NCBI GenBank assembly: GCA_002083475.1 | Contig: LWDI01000021.1 | Location: 1 to 29,340 of the forward strand | Direction: 5' to 3' | Length of the DNA stretch: 29,340 nt | From: Proteobacteria bacterium SG_bin5 | Lineage (GTDB): Bacteria; Pseudomonadota; Alphaproteobacteria; Sphingomonadales; Sphingomonadaceae | Shown: one piece after another, positions 6,317-12,988 of the stretch | Numbering within the stretch: position 1 is the stretch's first letter | How the letters are laid out: each line of letters opens with the position of its first letter | Translations under genes and position numbers: made by a program | Notes under the pieces: model-generated | Seen by the model: the letters and a program-made list of their open reading frames with translations, nothing else | The model's database searches: none | Told to the model about the DNA's origin: nothing

Positions 6317-7869
6317 CACTTCACGGATTGGTTGCAGTAGGGATGAACAAGATCGCCATTTGTAACATCGCCTGTTCCACCTTCTCGGACAGGCGTTTTG
6401 TGATCATATGAAACAAACTTCGCCGGATCAAGTAAGCCTTGGCAAATGCTACACTTAATAGCTGAACTAAGTGCCCGCCTAACAAACAGCGCAGACTTCG
6501 TTTCATCTGAAAATTGGGTGTTGTTAACCGCTGTCGTAATATCAAGAATGCGGCCACGTGCGCCCAAATGCTCTATAGCTTGTTCAACCGTCACGACCTC
6601 TTCTGCAGAAAATTTTTCGATTAAAAACATATAAAGATCACGCATCTTGCTGACGCGCGTCTGTTTGCTCATATTCTGGAGGAGAATTCCGATAAGAGAC
6701 TTATTGTCAATTAAGAACTTCTCAAGCAGTGCACGAGCCTTGGTGAATTTAGCAAAAAATGAACTATCGTTATCTTTCATCTTACGAGATATTAGTAGAA
6801 CCATGCCGAGAAAAAGAAAGCGGCTATGCTTTCCACGTTCGTTGTGAAAGTAGACGGCCGGGTGAAGCCCTAGGCTCCCATTCGAATTTCCGGTAAACCG
6901 CTTTGCGACGCTGAGAGCGCTTTGCAGAACAGAGACGGTGGAGGAACCGTCGGGGTCGTCGTCATAACCGGCGATCCCTTTAGTTAAGGTCTGAGTTGAG
7001 TCAGCAATGCTCAAAAACTCGATTAGCAACGATAGCGCGTCCAACGGCGAGACCGATCCGCCAAGCGGAAGGTCGAGGGTCTTAATTGGCTGGAAAACCT
7101 CTGGATCGAACAGCACCTCGAAGAGCTGCTTTGCTGCCGCCTCAATAGCGTCCTGAGCTTCGGCAGAGAAGGCGGACCAGTATTTATGGCCGCCACCCGC
7201 GCGGAGGATCGCGCGCGCGCCAATGGCGATAGGCTTCTTCCGGTTCCGAAGAAGAAGCTCTTCAGTGTCATCAAGGGGGGTGCCTTGCGAGTTAATTTTG
7301 AAGAATGATGTTTCCGCAACTGATGCAGTTCCCTGCACCCATTGCAAGTTGAGGCCCCGCGTGAATAGCAGATGAGCGCGCTTTAGATCGACTTCCGACC
7401 CGGAGTTCGCAGAGCCGACCATGCTCTTGAGCTTGGAGAAACGGCCCACACGGGACTCGACCATCTGCCGCGTGCGTCGTGCTAGGCGCTTTTGATCGTC
7501 TGAGATTTCACCGCCGTAAAAGGCCTGCGAAATGGAGCCATCACCGTAGTCATCTTCGATCCACGCTCGCAGGGCACTTAGTCGGTGGCCTCCGTCAATC
7601 ACGAAAATGAAAGATGATGACTTCCAAAGAATGAGCGATGGGATCAGCTCATTGTCGAGAAAACTTGCGATGAAGGTGGTTACTTGCGCTGGCGTCCAAT
7701 GGTTTGTCTCACGCTGGAAGTCGGGTTTGCGCAACAGGCTCCTAACGGGCGAGCCTGTATCAAGGTTCGACATGTTGAAATTCTGGAAGAGGTCCATCGT
7801 ATATTCGCCGTCTTCGGTCGCGAAGTCGGCCCGTTGGATCATTGCATCCAGATTAACGCGCGTGCCCAT
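6313..7869 (-). CDS. DUF262-type nuclease with C-terminal HNH domain, putative anti-phage defence protein
   Basis: The 518-aa protein opens with a DUF262/ParB-like module holding the signature IDGGHRLSAL (91-100). A long helical middle follows, and then a C-terminal HNH/treble-clef motif: C473-x2-C476, D489-H490, N504, H509 and C512. DUF262 plus HNH is the architecture of GmrSD-type modification-dependent restriction systems and related defence nucleases (family knowledge); the target here is inferred. It is on the opposite strand to the packaging genes it separates, and by eye its GC is clearly lower than theirs, especially in the C-terminal half, suggesting separate acquisition. It ends tail-to-tail with terL, sharing CTAG. 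The start at 7869 has GGGAGG about 14 nt upstream, rather far; a later start is possible. Confidence 0.82.
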   Translation of the reverse strand: MGTRVNLDAMIQRADFATEDGEYTMDLFQNFNMSNLDTGSPVRSLLRKPDFQRETNHWTPAQVTTFIASFLDNELIPSLILWKSSSFIFVIDGGHRLSALRAWIEDDYGDGSISQAFYGGEISDDQKRLARRTRQMVESRVGRFSKLKSMVGSANSGSEVDLKRAHLLFTRGLNLQWVQGTASVAETSFFKINSQGTPLDDTEELLLRNRKKPIAIGARAILRAGGGHKYWSAFSAEAQDAIEAAAKQLFEVLFDPEVFQPIKTLDLPLGGSVSPLDALSLLIEFLSIADSTQTLTKGIAGYDDDPDGSSTVSVLQSALSVAKRFTGNSNGSLGLHPAVYFHNERGKHSRFLFLGMVLLISRKMKDNDSSFFAKFTKARALLEKFLIDNKSLIGILLQNMSKQTRVSKMRDLYMFLIEKFSAEEVVTVEQAIEHLGARGRILDITTAVNNTQFSDETKSALFVRRALSSAIKCSICQGLLDPAKFVSYDHKTPVREGGTGDVTNGDLVHPYCNQSVKC

Positions 7870-7918
7870 TGCTACTTAGCCCTCCCGTCTTCTTCATAGG
7901 ACGAGCGCACGGGTTTGC

Positions 7919-7929
7919 GAAGTTACTTC
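7919..7929. repeat. GAAGTNACTTC palindrome, copy 3 (intergenic)
   Basis: Sequence GAAGTTACTTC. It is the only non-coding copy, lying in the 60-bp gap between the stop of the small minus-strand ORF and the DUF262-HNH start, where it could act on that gene's expression. Confidence 0.8.
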
Positions 7930-8121
7930 TTAGAGACCGAGGGCAAACTGGTCGGCGGTCGGCGCAGGCGAAGCTTCGCCAAGCGCTACGAGGATCGCGT
8001 GCGCCAACTCGCTCGCGGCGCGCTCACGCATCCGCTCATCAGGCATGGTGATACCGACCCGCGCCCAGGCAGGTGCGGCGAGGATTGCAGAAGTTACTTC
8101 CGCGGCGGTGATTCGGTTCAT
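7930..8121 (-). CDS. Small conserved-looking protein (possibly DUF6771 family)
   Basis: The 63-aa ORF begins MNRITAAEVTS and has a central PAWARVG segment followed by a helix with MRERAASELAHAIL. It resembles short sphingomonad proteins that I recall as DUF6771 (unverified). No function is known to me. It is co-directional with and 60 bp upstream of the DUF262-HNH gene, so the two may form a cargo operon. No good Shine-Dalgarno is visible. Residues 8-11 (EVTS) are encoded by a copy of the element palindrome, read from the minus strand. Confidence 0.5.
   Translation of the reverse strand: MNRITAAEVTSAILAAPAWARVGITMPDERMRERAASELAHAILVALGEASPAPTADQFALGL
8090..8100. repeat. GAAGTNACTTC palindrome, copy 4
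   Basis: Sequence GAAGTTACTTC, close to the 5' end of the 63-aa minus-strand ORF, encoding its residues 8-11 (EVTS). Confidence 0.8.
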
Positions 8122-8177
8122 GTGCTAAATAGAACGCACCGGGAACAGATTGCCAAGGCTCAAAGCGGAAACGAAGC

Positions 8178-8215
8178 CGGCCGGGCTGGTGAGAATGGCA
8201 ACACCAACCCGGCCG
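8178..8215. other. Strong imperfect hairpin in the divergent intergenic region
   Basis: A 14-bp stem with one mismatch: CGGCCGGGCTGGTG at 8178-8191 pairs with CACCAACCCGGCCG at 8202-8215 around a 10-nt loop. No T-run follows on either strand, so it is not a classical terminator. It lies between the 63-aa minus ORF and the capsid-operon promoter and could be a protein-binding or packaging structure. Confidence 0.45.
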
Positions 8216-8291
8216 AACCCCCGACGAAGAACCGCCCACGCGCATAGGGAGCGAGACGGCGACGCCGGCAATAGCAGCCCCGCGCCGAGCA

Positions 8292-8340
8292 GTCAACACG
8301 CCATGTTGACACGACGTGTAGACTCGACTATTCCATAGTC
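8292..8340 (+). promoter_or_regulatory. Putative promoter of the portal-capsid-integrase operon with two palindromic operators
   Basis: TTGACA (8306-8311), a 17-bp spacer and TATTCC (8329-8334) form a sigma70-like promoter with a perfect -35. A 7-bp inverted repeat GTCAACA-N5-TGTTGAC (8292-8310) overlaps the -35, and a 6-bp inverted repeat GACTAT-TCC-ATAGTC (8326-8340) covers the -10. This suggests control by one or two DNA-binding proteins, possibly the product of the next gene or a helper-phage regulator. Confidence 0.6.
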
Positions 8341-8355
8341 CATATGGAGGGTTTC

Positions 8356-8967
8356 ATGCCGACACACACTCTGACCGAGATGACCAATCTCATCGCGGAT
8401 GCTCGTCAGCTTCCGCGCAATGAATGGCCGCAAGCTCATCGAGCGGTTCGGAATTGGCACGCGAAGAGCTTGCTTGTGCCGGCCGATCTGGATGGCTCGG
8501 ACAGTGAACCCGCCCGCTTTGACGACGCCGCCGTTTGCAAGGCGTGTCTGTTCGCCACGCTCGCCGACATGGGCTTTGACGTGAGCACACTGCGCAAGGC
8601 GGACGCGGCTATGAATCAACCCGTTCCCGTGCGGGAAACGGAACATGCGATTTATAGCGAGCGGGGAATTGAGGCCGCCGTTGCCGGCATTCGTCGGGGC
8701 GAGGAATGGTATTTCCACCTTGAGCTAAAAGGCTCTTCATCGGGCGTCCGTTACGTGATCGGACGGTTCAGCCGCGACGACAGCGATGATGTTTCGCCGC
8801 TTGCTGCCGAGATCATCGCGGACGCCGATGTTGTGCCCGGTGAGCGCTCACTTGGCCGCATCGTCATTCCGGCTCACGATGTGCTCCGGCCGCTGATCGG
8901 CGCACTCGACAGGCTAGCGTCCGAACCGCTCGACATGCCGCCGCCGCCTTCGACGAAGGGCCGGTGA
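8356..8967 (+). CDS. Unknown protein with MerR-like N-terminal helix-turn-helix
   Basis: The 203-aa product is the first gene of the capsid operon. Residues about 10-75 resemble a MerR-type winged helix-turn-helix: AVRNWHAKSLLVP, then FDDAAVCKACLFATLADMGF and DVSTLRKAD. The C-terminal half (about 85-195) is unrecognised. The start at 8356 is chosen over the in-frame ATG at 8344 because GGAGG lies 6 nt before it. It ends 1 nt before the portal start. Position and fold make it a candidate regulator of its own palindromic promoter (inference). It lies where lambda keeps gpW but is far larger and not gpW-like, so a structural role cannot be excluded. Confidence 0.65.
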   Translation: MPTHTLTEMTNLIADARQLPRNEWPQAHRAVRNWHAKSLLVPADLDGSDSEPARFDDAAVCKACLFATLADMGFDVSTLRKADAAMNQPVPVRETEHAIYSERGIEAAVAGIRRGEEWYFHLELKGSSSGVRYVIGRFSRDDSDDVSPLAAEIIADADVVPGERSLGRIVIPAHDVLRPLIGALDRLASEPLDMPPPPSTKGR

Positions 8968-8968
8968 G

Positions 8969-10291
8969 ATGGCCGCCCGCTCCGGATTCCTGTCTGGCCT
9001 CGTGCGCCTGGTGAAGCGGAGTGCGGGCTACGACGCCGCTGGTAGTGCGCCCGCCCGCTGGCGCGACGGCGATCCGCGTTGGCTCGACTGGAACAACACC
9101 GGCACCGTCCCGGCAAGCGTGATTGAGCGCTCGCGCCATGCATATCGGAACGACGGTTATTACCGGAACGGGTGCGATGCGCTCGCCACGGCGCTTGCCG
9201 GCTCCGGATGGGGGCTCGCGCCGAAAGACGCCGGCTTGCTCCCCGCCTGGACGAGCTACGCCACGAATGCCGTGTGGGGCGGCGGCAGTTTCGACGGGCT
9301 AACCGTCGCCGTCATGCGTGACATGGTGGTGAGCGGGGAAGGGCTTGTCGCCATTCAGCCGGACGGCACGCTTCACCAGCTCCCCCGCGACGTGATCGAC
9401 TCCGCATTCTCCGCTGATCCGGGCAATCGCCGCGTGATCCGGGAAGGCGTTGAGTATCAGGACGGCCGCGAAGTCGCGATCCATGTTCGCTTGGACGGCG
9501 CGACGGTGCCGGAGCGCATAGAAAAGCCGCGCTACATGCGCGTCTATCGGCAGGACTTCCCTGGACAGGTTCGCGGCGTGCCGTGGGGCGCGTCCGTGCT
9601 CGTTGCCGCCGACACGCTCGGCGAGACGGAGCACGCGCTCGCAACCGGCGTGAAGGTTGCGGCCATGTTTGCCGGCATCGCTACGGACGAGAATCAGGCG
9701 GGAGGCGACTTCCCGTTCGATGGCAAGTCGAGCGGCAACGTGCTGGAGTCGGGGTTGGAGCCCGGCACGCTGAAGGTGCTGCCGAGCGGCTGGCGCGTCA
9801 CATTCGCGACGCCGCAACAGGCGCAGCAAAGCGCGGAATTCCTACGCCACCAGCTTCACCGCCTGGCGAGTGGACTCGGCGTGCCGACGCACTTGCTGTC
9901 CAACAATCTCTCCGATGCGAATTACTCGTCTTTGCGGGCGGGCATGGTCGAGTTCAACGCGCGCACGGAAGCGCAGCAATTCGGCATCGTCGTGCCGCAA
10001 TTCCTGAAGCCGGCCTGGGAAGCATTCGTCACGCGCCAGTATCTCGCCGGGGAGATCGACAACCTAGACGCGGCGATGGCGTGCGAATTCATCCCGCCAG
10101 CGCGGCCTTGGATTGACCCGCAAAAGGATGCCGCTGCCACGGCTGAAATGCTGAAGCTCGGGCTCACGTCTCGCCGCCGCGCGGTCGCGGAGTTGGGATG
10201 GGACGTGGCGCGCCTGGATCAAGAAATCTCGGAGGACCGAATCCGCGAAGCTGCCCTGGGGCTCAATTTCACGGAGACGAACGATGCATGA
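8969..10291 (+). CDS. Phage portal protein (lambda family)
   Basis: The 440-aa protein matches lambda-type portals: an N-terminal region with SRHAYRNDGYYRNGCDALAT, a core with SGEGLVAIQPDG and RVYRQDFPGQVRGVPW, and the segment SDANYSSLRAGMVEFN typical of portal stem/clip regions. Portals form the dodecameric vertex ring through which TerL pumps DNA and to which connector proteins bind. It is somewhat shorter than lambda gpB (about 530). It overlaps the next small ORF by 8 bp. The pairing with a gpA-type terminase is the expected one. Confidence 0.9.
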   Translation: MAARSGFLSGLVRLVKRSAGYDAAGSAPARWRDGDPRWLDWNNTGTVPASVIERSRHAYRNDGYYRNGCDALATALAGSGWGLAPKDAGLLPAWTSYATNAVWGGGSFDGLTVAVMRDMVVSGEGLVAIQPDGTLHQLPRDVIDSAFSADPGNRRVIREGVEYQDGREVAIHVRLDGATVPERIEKPRYMRVYRQDFPGQVRGVPWGASVLVAADTLGETEHALATGVKVAAMFAGIATDENQAGGDFPFDGKSSGNVLESGLEPGTLKVLPSGWRVTFATPQQAQQSAEFLRHQLHRLASGLGVPTHLLSNNLSDANYSSLRAGMVEFNARTEAQQFGIVVPQFLKPAWEAFVTRQYLAGEIDNLDAAMACEFIPPARPWIDPQKDAAATAEMLKLGLTSRRRAVAELGWDVARLDQEISEDRIREAALGLNFTETNDA

Positions 10292-10487
10292 GAGTCCCCC
10301 AATCTATCGCGTCCATATCGAGGAAGTAACTTCCAAGCGGACGCTCGTTTGCAGCCTGTTTGAAGGCCCCCTTGCGCCCTTGCTCCGCGAGGGTGGCGAG
10401 ATCGCCACCAAGGTCGAAGAGACGGACGCGAAGCGCTACTGGCGTGATCGTCCGTATCGCGGGCGGAAGGCGGCGGCGCATGGTTGA
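10284..10487 (+). CDS. Small protein between portal and capsid genes
   Basis: The 67-aa ORF overlaps the portal stop by 8 bp and the protease-capsid start by 8 bp, typical of a translationally coupled virion gene. It has a beta-like N-terminal part and a basic C-terminus (KRYWRDRPYRGRKAAAHG). No family is recognised. Residues 14-17 (EVTS) are encoded by a palindrome copy. A structural or assembly accessory role is inferred only from position. Confidence 0.6.
   Translation: MHESPPIYRVHIEEVTSKRTLVCSLFEGPLAPLLREGGEIATKVEETDAKRYWRDRPYRGRKAAAHG
10323..10333. repeat. GAAGTNACTTC palindrome, copy 5
   Basis: Sequence GAAGTAACTTC, extended to GGAAGTAACTTCC, in the 67-aa ORF. It encodes E14-V-T-S17 near the N-terminus. 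Confidence 0.8.
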
Positions 10488-12234
10488 GCTGCTTACTCGC
10501 CGCATGACGGTGCAGCCGTCCACCGCGAACGCGGAACAGCGCTCCGTTGAAGTGGTGCTGTCCGCCTTCGCCGATGTGCGCCGCTCCTACGGCATCGAGC
10601 GCCTGTCGCCTGATCCGACGCATTGGGAGATTCCCGATTACGTCCCGCTGATCGACGGCCACCGGAACGGCTCGTTCCGCGACGTGCTCGGACAAGTCCG
10701 CAACATCCGCTTCGAAGAAGGGCGCATGTTGGGAACGGCGTTCGTCTCGAATGGCGAAGCATGGGCGGCAATTGAGCGCGGCGACGTGCGCAATGTCTCC
10801 ATTGGCTACGCGCCGCAAACCTATTCCGAAAGCCGCGACCCGAAGAGCGGCCTGAAGGTCCGAACCTTGACGAAGACGACGCTCCGCGAAGCGTCACTTG
10901 TGCCAATCGGCGCTGATCCAAGCGCCACCGTAAGGAATGATCCTATGGAACCGGAAGTCATTACCGAACAGCCGGAAGTTACTTCCGGAAACGAAGTCAC
11001 CACGCGGGCGGAAATCCGCACGATCTGCCGAGCGGCCGGAATGACGGCCGAACAGGCGGACGAGCTGATCGACCGCGACGTGACGCCGACCGAAGCCCGT
11101 GCGGCTGCTTTCGAGCACCTGAATTCGCGCCGGCCGGTTATCACCGTCGGCCGCTCCGCCGAAGACCCTGCCGTCACGCGCGGGCTTCAGGCGGAAGCGC
11201 TCGCGGCAAGCGTCACTGGCGCGGAGCCGAGCGAGGGCGCGCGGCAGTATATGGGGCTCGGCTTGCTCGGCCATGCCAGCGTTTGCCTGACGCGCTCCGG
11301 CGAAGCTGGCGTGGCGGCGATGGGCGTGGACACGCTCGTCACGCGCGCGATGGCCACCACAAGCGACTTCCCAATCCTGATGAACGATGCCGCCAACCGC
11401 GTGTTGCTCGCGTCCTATCGGGCAGCGGAATCGCCGCTCAAGCGCGTCGCTCGGCAGAGCAACCTTCCGAATTTCCGAGACGGCAAGTTTCTCCGCGCTG
11501 GCGGCATTCCGAACCTGAAGGAAGTGACGGAAGCCGGTGAGATCAAGCACGTCACGACGCTGGAGTCCGGCGAGGGCTTCAAGCTGAAGACGTATGCGTC
11601 GATCATGTCCGTGTCGCGCCAGCTCATCATCAATGATGACTTCGGCGTCTTCGGACAGTGGGCGACGAATGCCGGCGTCGCCGCCGCCAACACGGAAGCC
11701 GAGTTGCTGGCGAGCCTCTTGCTCGACGGTGCGGGCGCGGGGCCGATGATGTCGGACGGCAAGCGGCTCTTCCATGTCGATCACGGCAACCTGGCAGGCG
11801 CGGGCGCGGCTCCGGATGTGGACGAGCTTTCGGCCGCCCGGCTCGCGATGCGTCGTCAAACGGGCCTGGACGGTGTGACGCTAATCAACGCCACGCCGAA
11901 ATTCCTGGTCGTGTCGGCGGACCTGGAAACCACGGGCGAACAGCTCTTGGCGGAGCTGGCATCGCAGACGTTCGCCGAAGTGAATCCGTTCTCCGGGAAG
12001 CTCACGCTGCTTGTGGAGCCGCGTCTTCCCGATGGCACTTGGTATGTCTTTGCGGACCCCGCCAGCGTGCCCGTGCTCGCCTATGGCTATCTGTCGAGCG
12101 CTCCGGGGCCGCAGCTCGCCAGCCGTGACGGTTGGGATGTGCTCGGACGGGAATTCCGCGTCGTGCTCGACTTCGGCGCGGGCGCGCTCGACTGGCGCGG
12201 CGCTTACCGCAACCCCGGCGAGGCTGAAATCTGA
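10480..12234 (+). CDS. Prohead protease / major capsid protein fusion
   Basis: The 584-aa polyprotein has an N-terminal HK97-type prohead protease (about 1-155; H61 in LIDGHRNG and S107 in VSIGY as likely catalytic residues). A linker and a helical, scaffold-like segment follow (about 156-215). The C-terminal major capsid domain (about 225-584) includes FGQWATNAGVAAANTEAELL and a WYVFADPASVPVLAYGYL segment. Such fusions are known in several tailed phages; the protease cleaves itself from the shell during maturation. The start at 10480 has GGAAGG about 9 nt upstream; longer in-frame versions lie within the 67-aa gene. A palindrome copy encodes E166-V-T-S169 in the interdomain linker. It ends in a TGATG overlap with the next gene. 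Confidence 0.88.
   Translation: MVELLTRRMTVQPSTANAEQRSVEVVLSAFADVRRSYGIERLSPDPTHWEIPDYVPLIDGHRNGSFRDVLGQVRNIRFEEGRMLGTAFVSNGEAWAAIERGDVRNVSIGYAPQTYSESRDPKSGLKVRTLTKTTLREASLVPIGADPSATVRNDPMEPEVITEQPEVTSGNEVTTRAEIRTICRAAGMTAEQADELIDRDVTPTEARAAAFEHLNSRRPVITVGRSAEDPAVTRGLQAEALAASVTGAEPSEGARQYMGLGLLGHASVCLTRSGEAGVAAMGVDTLVTRAMATTSDFPILMNDAANRVLLASYRAAESPLKRVARQSNLPNFRDGKFLRAGGIPNLKEVTEAGEIKHVTTLESGEGFKLKTYASIMSVSRQLIINDDFGVFGQWATNAGVAAANTEAELLASLLLDGAGAGPMMSDGKRLFHVDHGNLAGAGAAPDVDELSAARLAMRRQTGLDGVTLINATPKFLVVSADLETTGEQLLAELASQTFAEVNPFSGKLTLLVEPRLPDGTWYVFADPASVPVLAYGYLSSAPGPQLASRDGWDVLGREFRVVLDFGAGALDWRGAYRNPGEAEI
10975..10985. repeat. GAAGTNACTTC palindrome, copy 6
   Basis: Best-developed copy: a 17-bp perfect palindrome CCGGAAGTTACTTCCGG (10973-10987). 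It sits in the linker between protease and capsid domains and encodes E166-V-T-S169. Confidence 0.85.
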
Positions 12235-12449
12235 TGCTTACGGCGACGGACCTTCAGGCGTGGCGCGACAAGCTCGTGAAGATGCGGGCGGCCGGCGTTC
12301 GATCCTTCACGGATCAGAACGGCGAGTCCGTCACCTACGGGAGCGACCGCGAGATGGCCGCCGCCATTGCATCAATCGACCGCGAGCTTGCGGCGCTTTC
12401 TGGCGCTCGCAAGCCGCACACTGTCGTCTTCCGAACGAAAGGATATTGA
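12234..12449 (+). CDS. gpW-like head-tail joining protein
   Basis: The 71-aa protein has the small alpha/beta layout of lambda gpW: an N-terminal helix (LQAWRDKLVKMRAAGV), a beta hairpin (SFTDQNGESVTYGSD) and a second helix (REMAAAIASIDRELAAL). gpW plugs the portal after packaging and creates the tail-docking surface. In a tail-less satellite this is the component expected to interface with a helper tail. Its start overlaps the capsid stop (TGATG). Confidence 0.75.
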   Translation: MLTATDLQAWRDKLVKMRAAGVRSFTDQNGESVTYGSDREMAAAIASIDRELAALSGARKPHTVVFRTKGY

Positions 12450-12450
12450 G

Positions 12451-12780
12451 ATGCGAAACTTTGTGCAGCGTGGCGACACGCTTGATGTGACGGCCGCCGC
12501 AGCGATCAGCTCCGGCGATGGCGTGATTGTCGGCTCCATCTTTGGCGTCGCCAATGTGGACGCGGAGATCGGCGACACGTTCGCCCTCGACGTGGTGGGC
12601 GTGTTCGATCTTCCCAAGGTGTCGGCACTCACGATCAGCGTCGGCGATACCGTGTATTGGGACAACGCCAACAAGCTCGTCACGAAGACGGCGGGCGGGA
12701 ATACGAAGATCGGCGTCGCGGTTACGGCCGCCGCCAATCCGAGCCCGACCGTCAACGTGCGCCTCAACGGCTCGTTCTGA
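12451..12780 (+). CDS. DUF2190-family capsid-associated protein
   Basis: The 109-aa, glycine- and valine-rich beta protein begins MRNFVQRGDTLDVTAAAAI and continues with SGDGVIVGSIFGVA, the DUF2190 pattern. That family is often annotated loosely as a phage recombinase, but in phages it lies beside capsid genes and is thought to be a decoration/cement protein. The start at 12451 is chosen because AAAGGA lies about 9 nt upstream and the family begins with this segment; an upstream in-frame ATG at 12367 lies within the gpW-like gene. It would stabilise the shell. Confidence 0.8.
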   Translation: MRNFVQRGDTLDVTAAAAISSGDGVIVGSIFGVANVDAEIGDTFALDVVGVFDLPKVSALTISVGDTVYWDNANKLVTKTAGGNTKIGVAVTAAANPSPTVNVRLNGSF

Positions 12781-12787
12781 TAGCTTG

Positions 12788-12988
12788 ATGTCTCGCGGTC
12801 CCGCCAAGTTCAAGCAAGCTGATCTGACTCGCGCGGTGAAAGCCGCGCGAGCAGCGGGCTTGGACGTGGCGCGGACGGAGATCATGCCGGACGGCACAAT
12901 TCGACTTATCCACCAAGCGGAAGTAACTTCGGTGGTGGAGAGCCCCTTCGACGAATGGAAGGCTAAGCGCGATGCGCGTTCGGCTTAA
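12788..12988 (+). CDS. Small conserved-type protein before the integrase; excisionase candidate
   Basis: The 66-aa protein begins MSRGPAKFKQADLTRAVKAA, a predicted basic helix-turn-helix-like start, followed by a short beta segment (VARTEIMPDGTIRLI) and an acidic/basic C-terminus. Similar short proteins next to integrases occur in alphaproteobacterial prophages (from memory). It overlaps the integrase start by 17 bp, so a role as recombination directionality factor is plausible but unproven. Residues 45-48 (EVTS) come from a palindrome copy. Confidence 0.6.
   Translation: MSRGPAKFKQADLTRAVKAARAAGLDVARTEIMPDGTIRLIHQAEVTSVVESPFDEWKAKRDARSA
12920..12930. repeat. GAAGTNACTTC palindrome, copy 7
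   Basis: Sequence GAAGTAACTTC in the C-terminal part of the 66-aa ORF, about 40 bp before the integrase start; encodes E45-V-T-S48. Confidence 0.8.

Noticed and set aside
7915..8247. 110-aa plus-strand ORF opposite the 63-aa gene
   Set aside because: Arg/Gly-rich antisense shadow that runs through the 8178-8215 hairpin; no ribosome site or family resemblance.
3779..12930. GAAGTNACTTC as an RNA hairpin or as a LexA/SOS box
   Set aside because: A 5-bp dyad with a 1-nt centre cannot fold into a stable RNA hairpin, and it does not fit the alphaproteobacterial GTTC-N7-GTTC LexA box. A DNA-level role is more likely.
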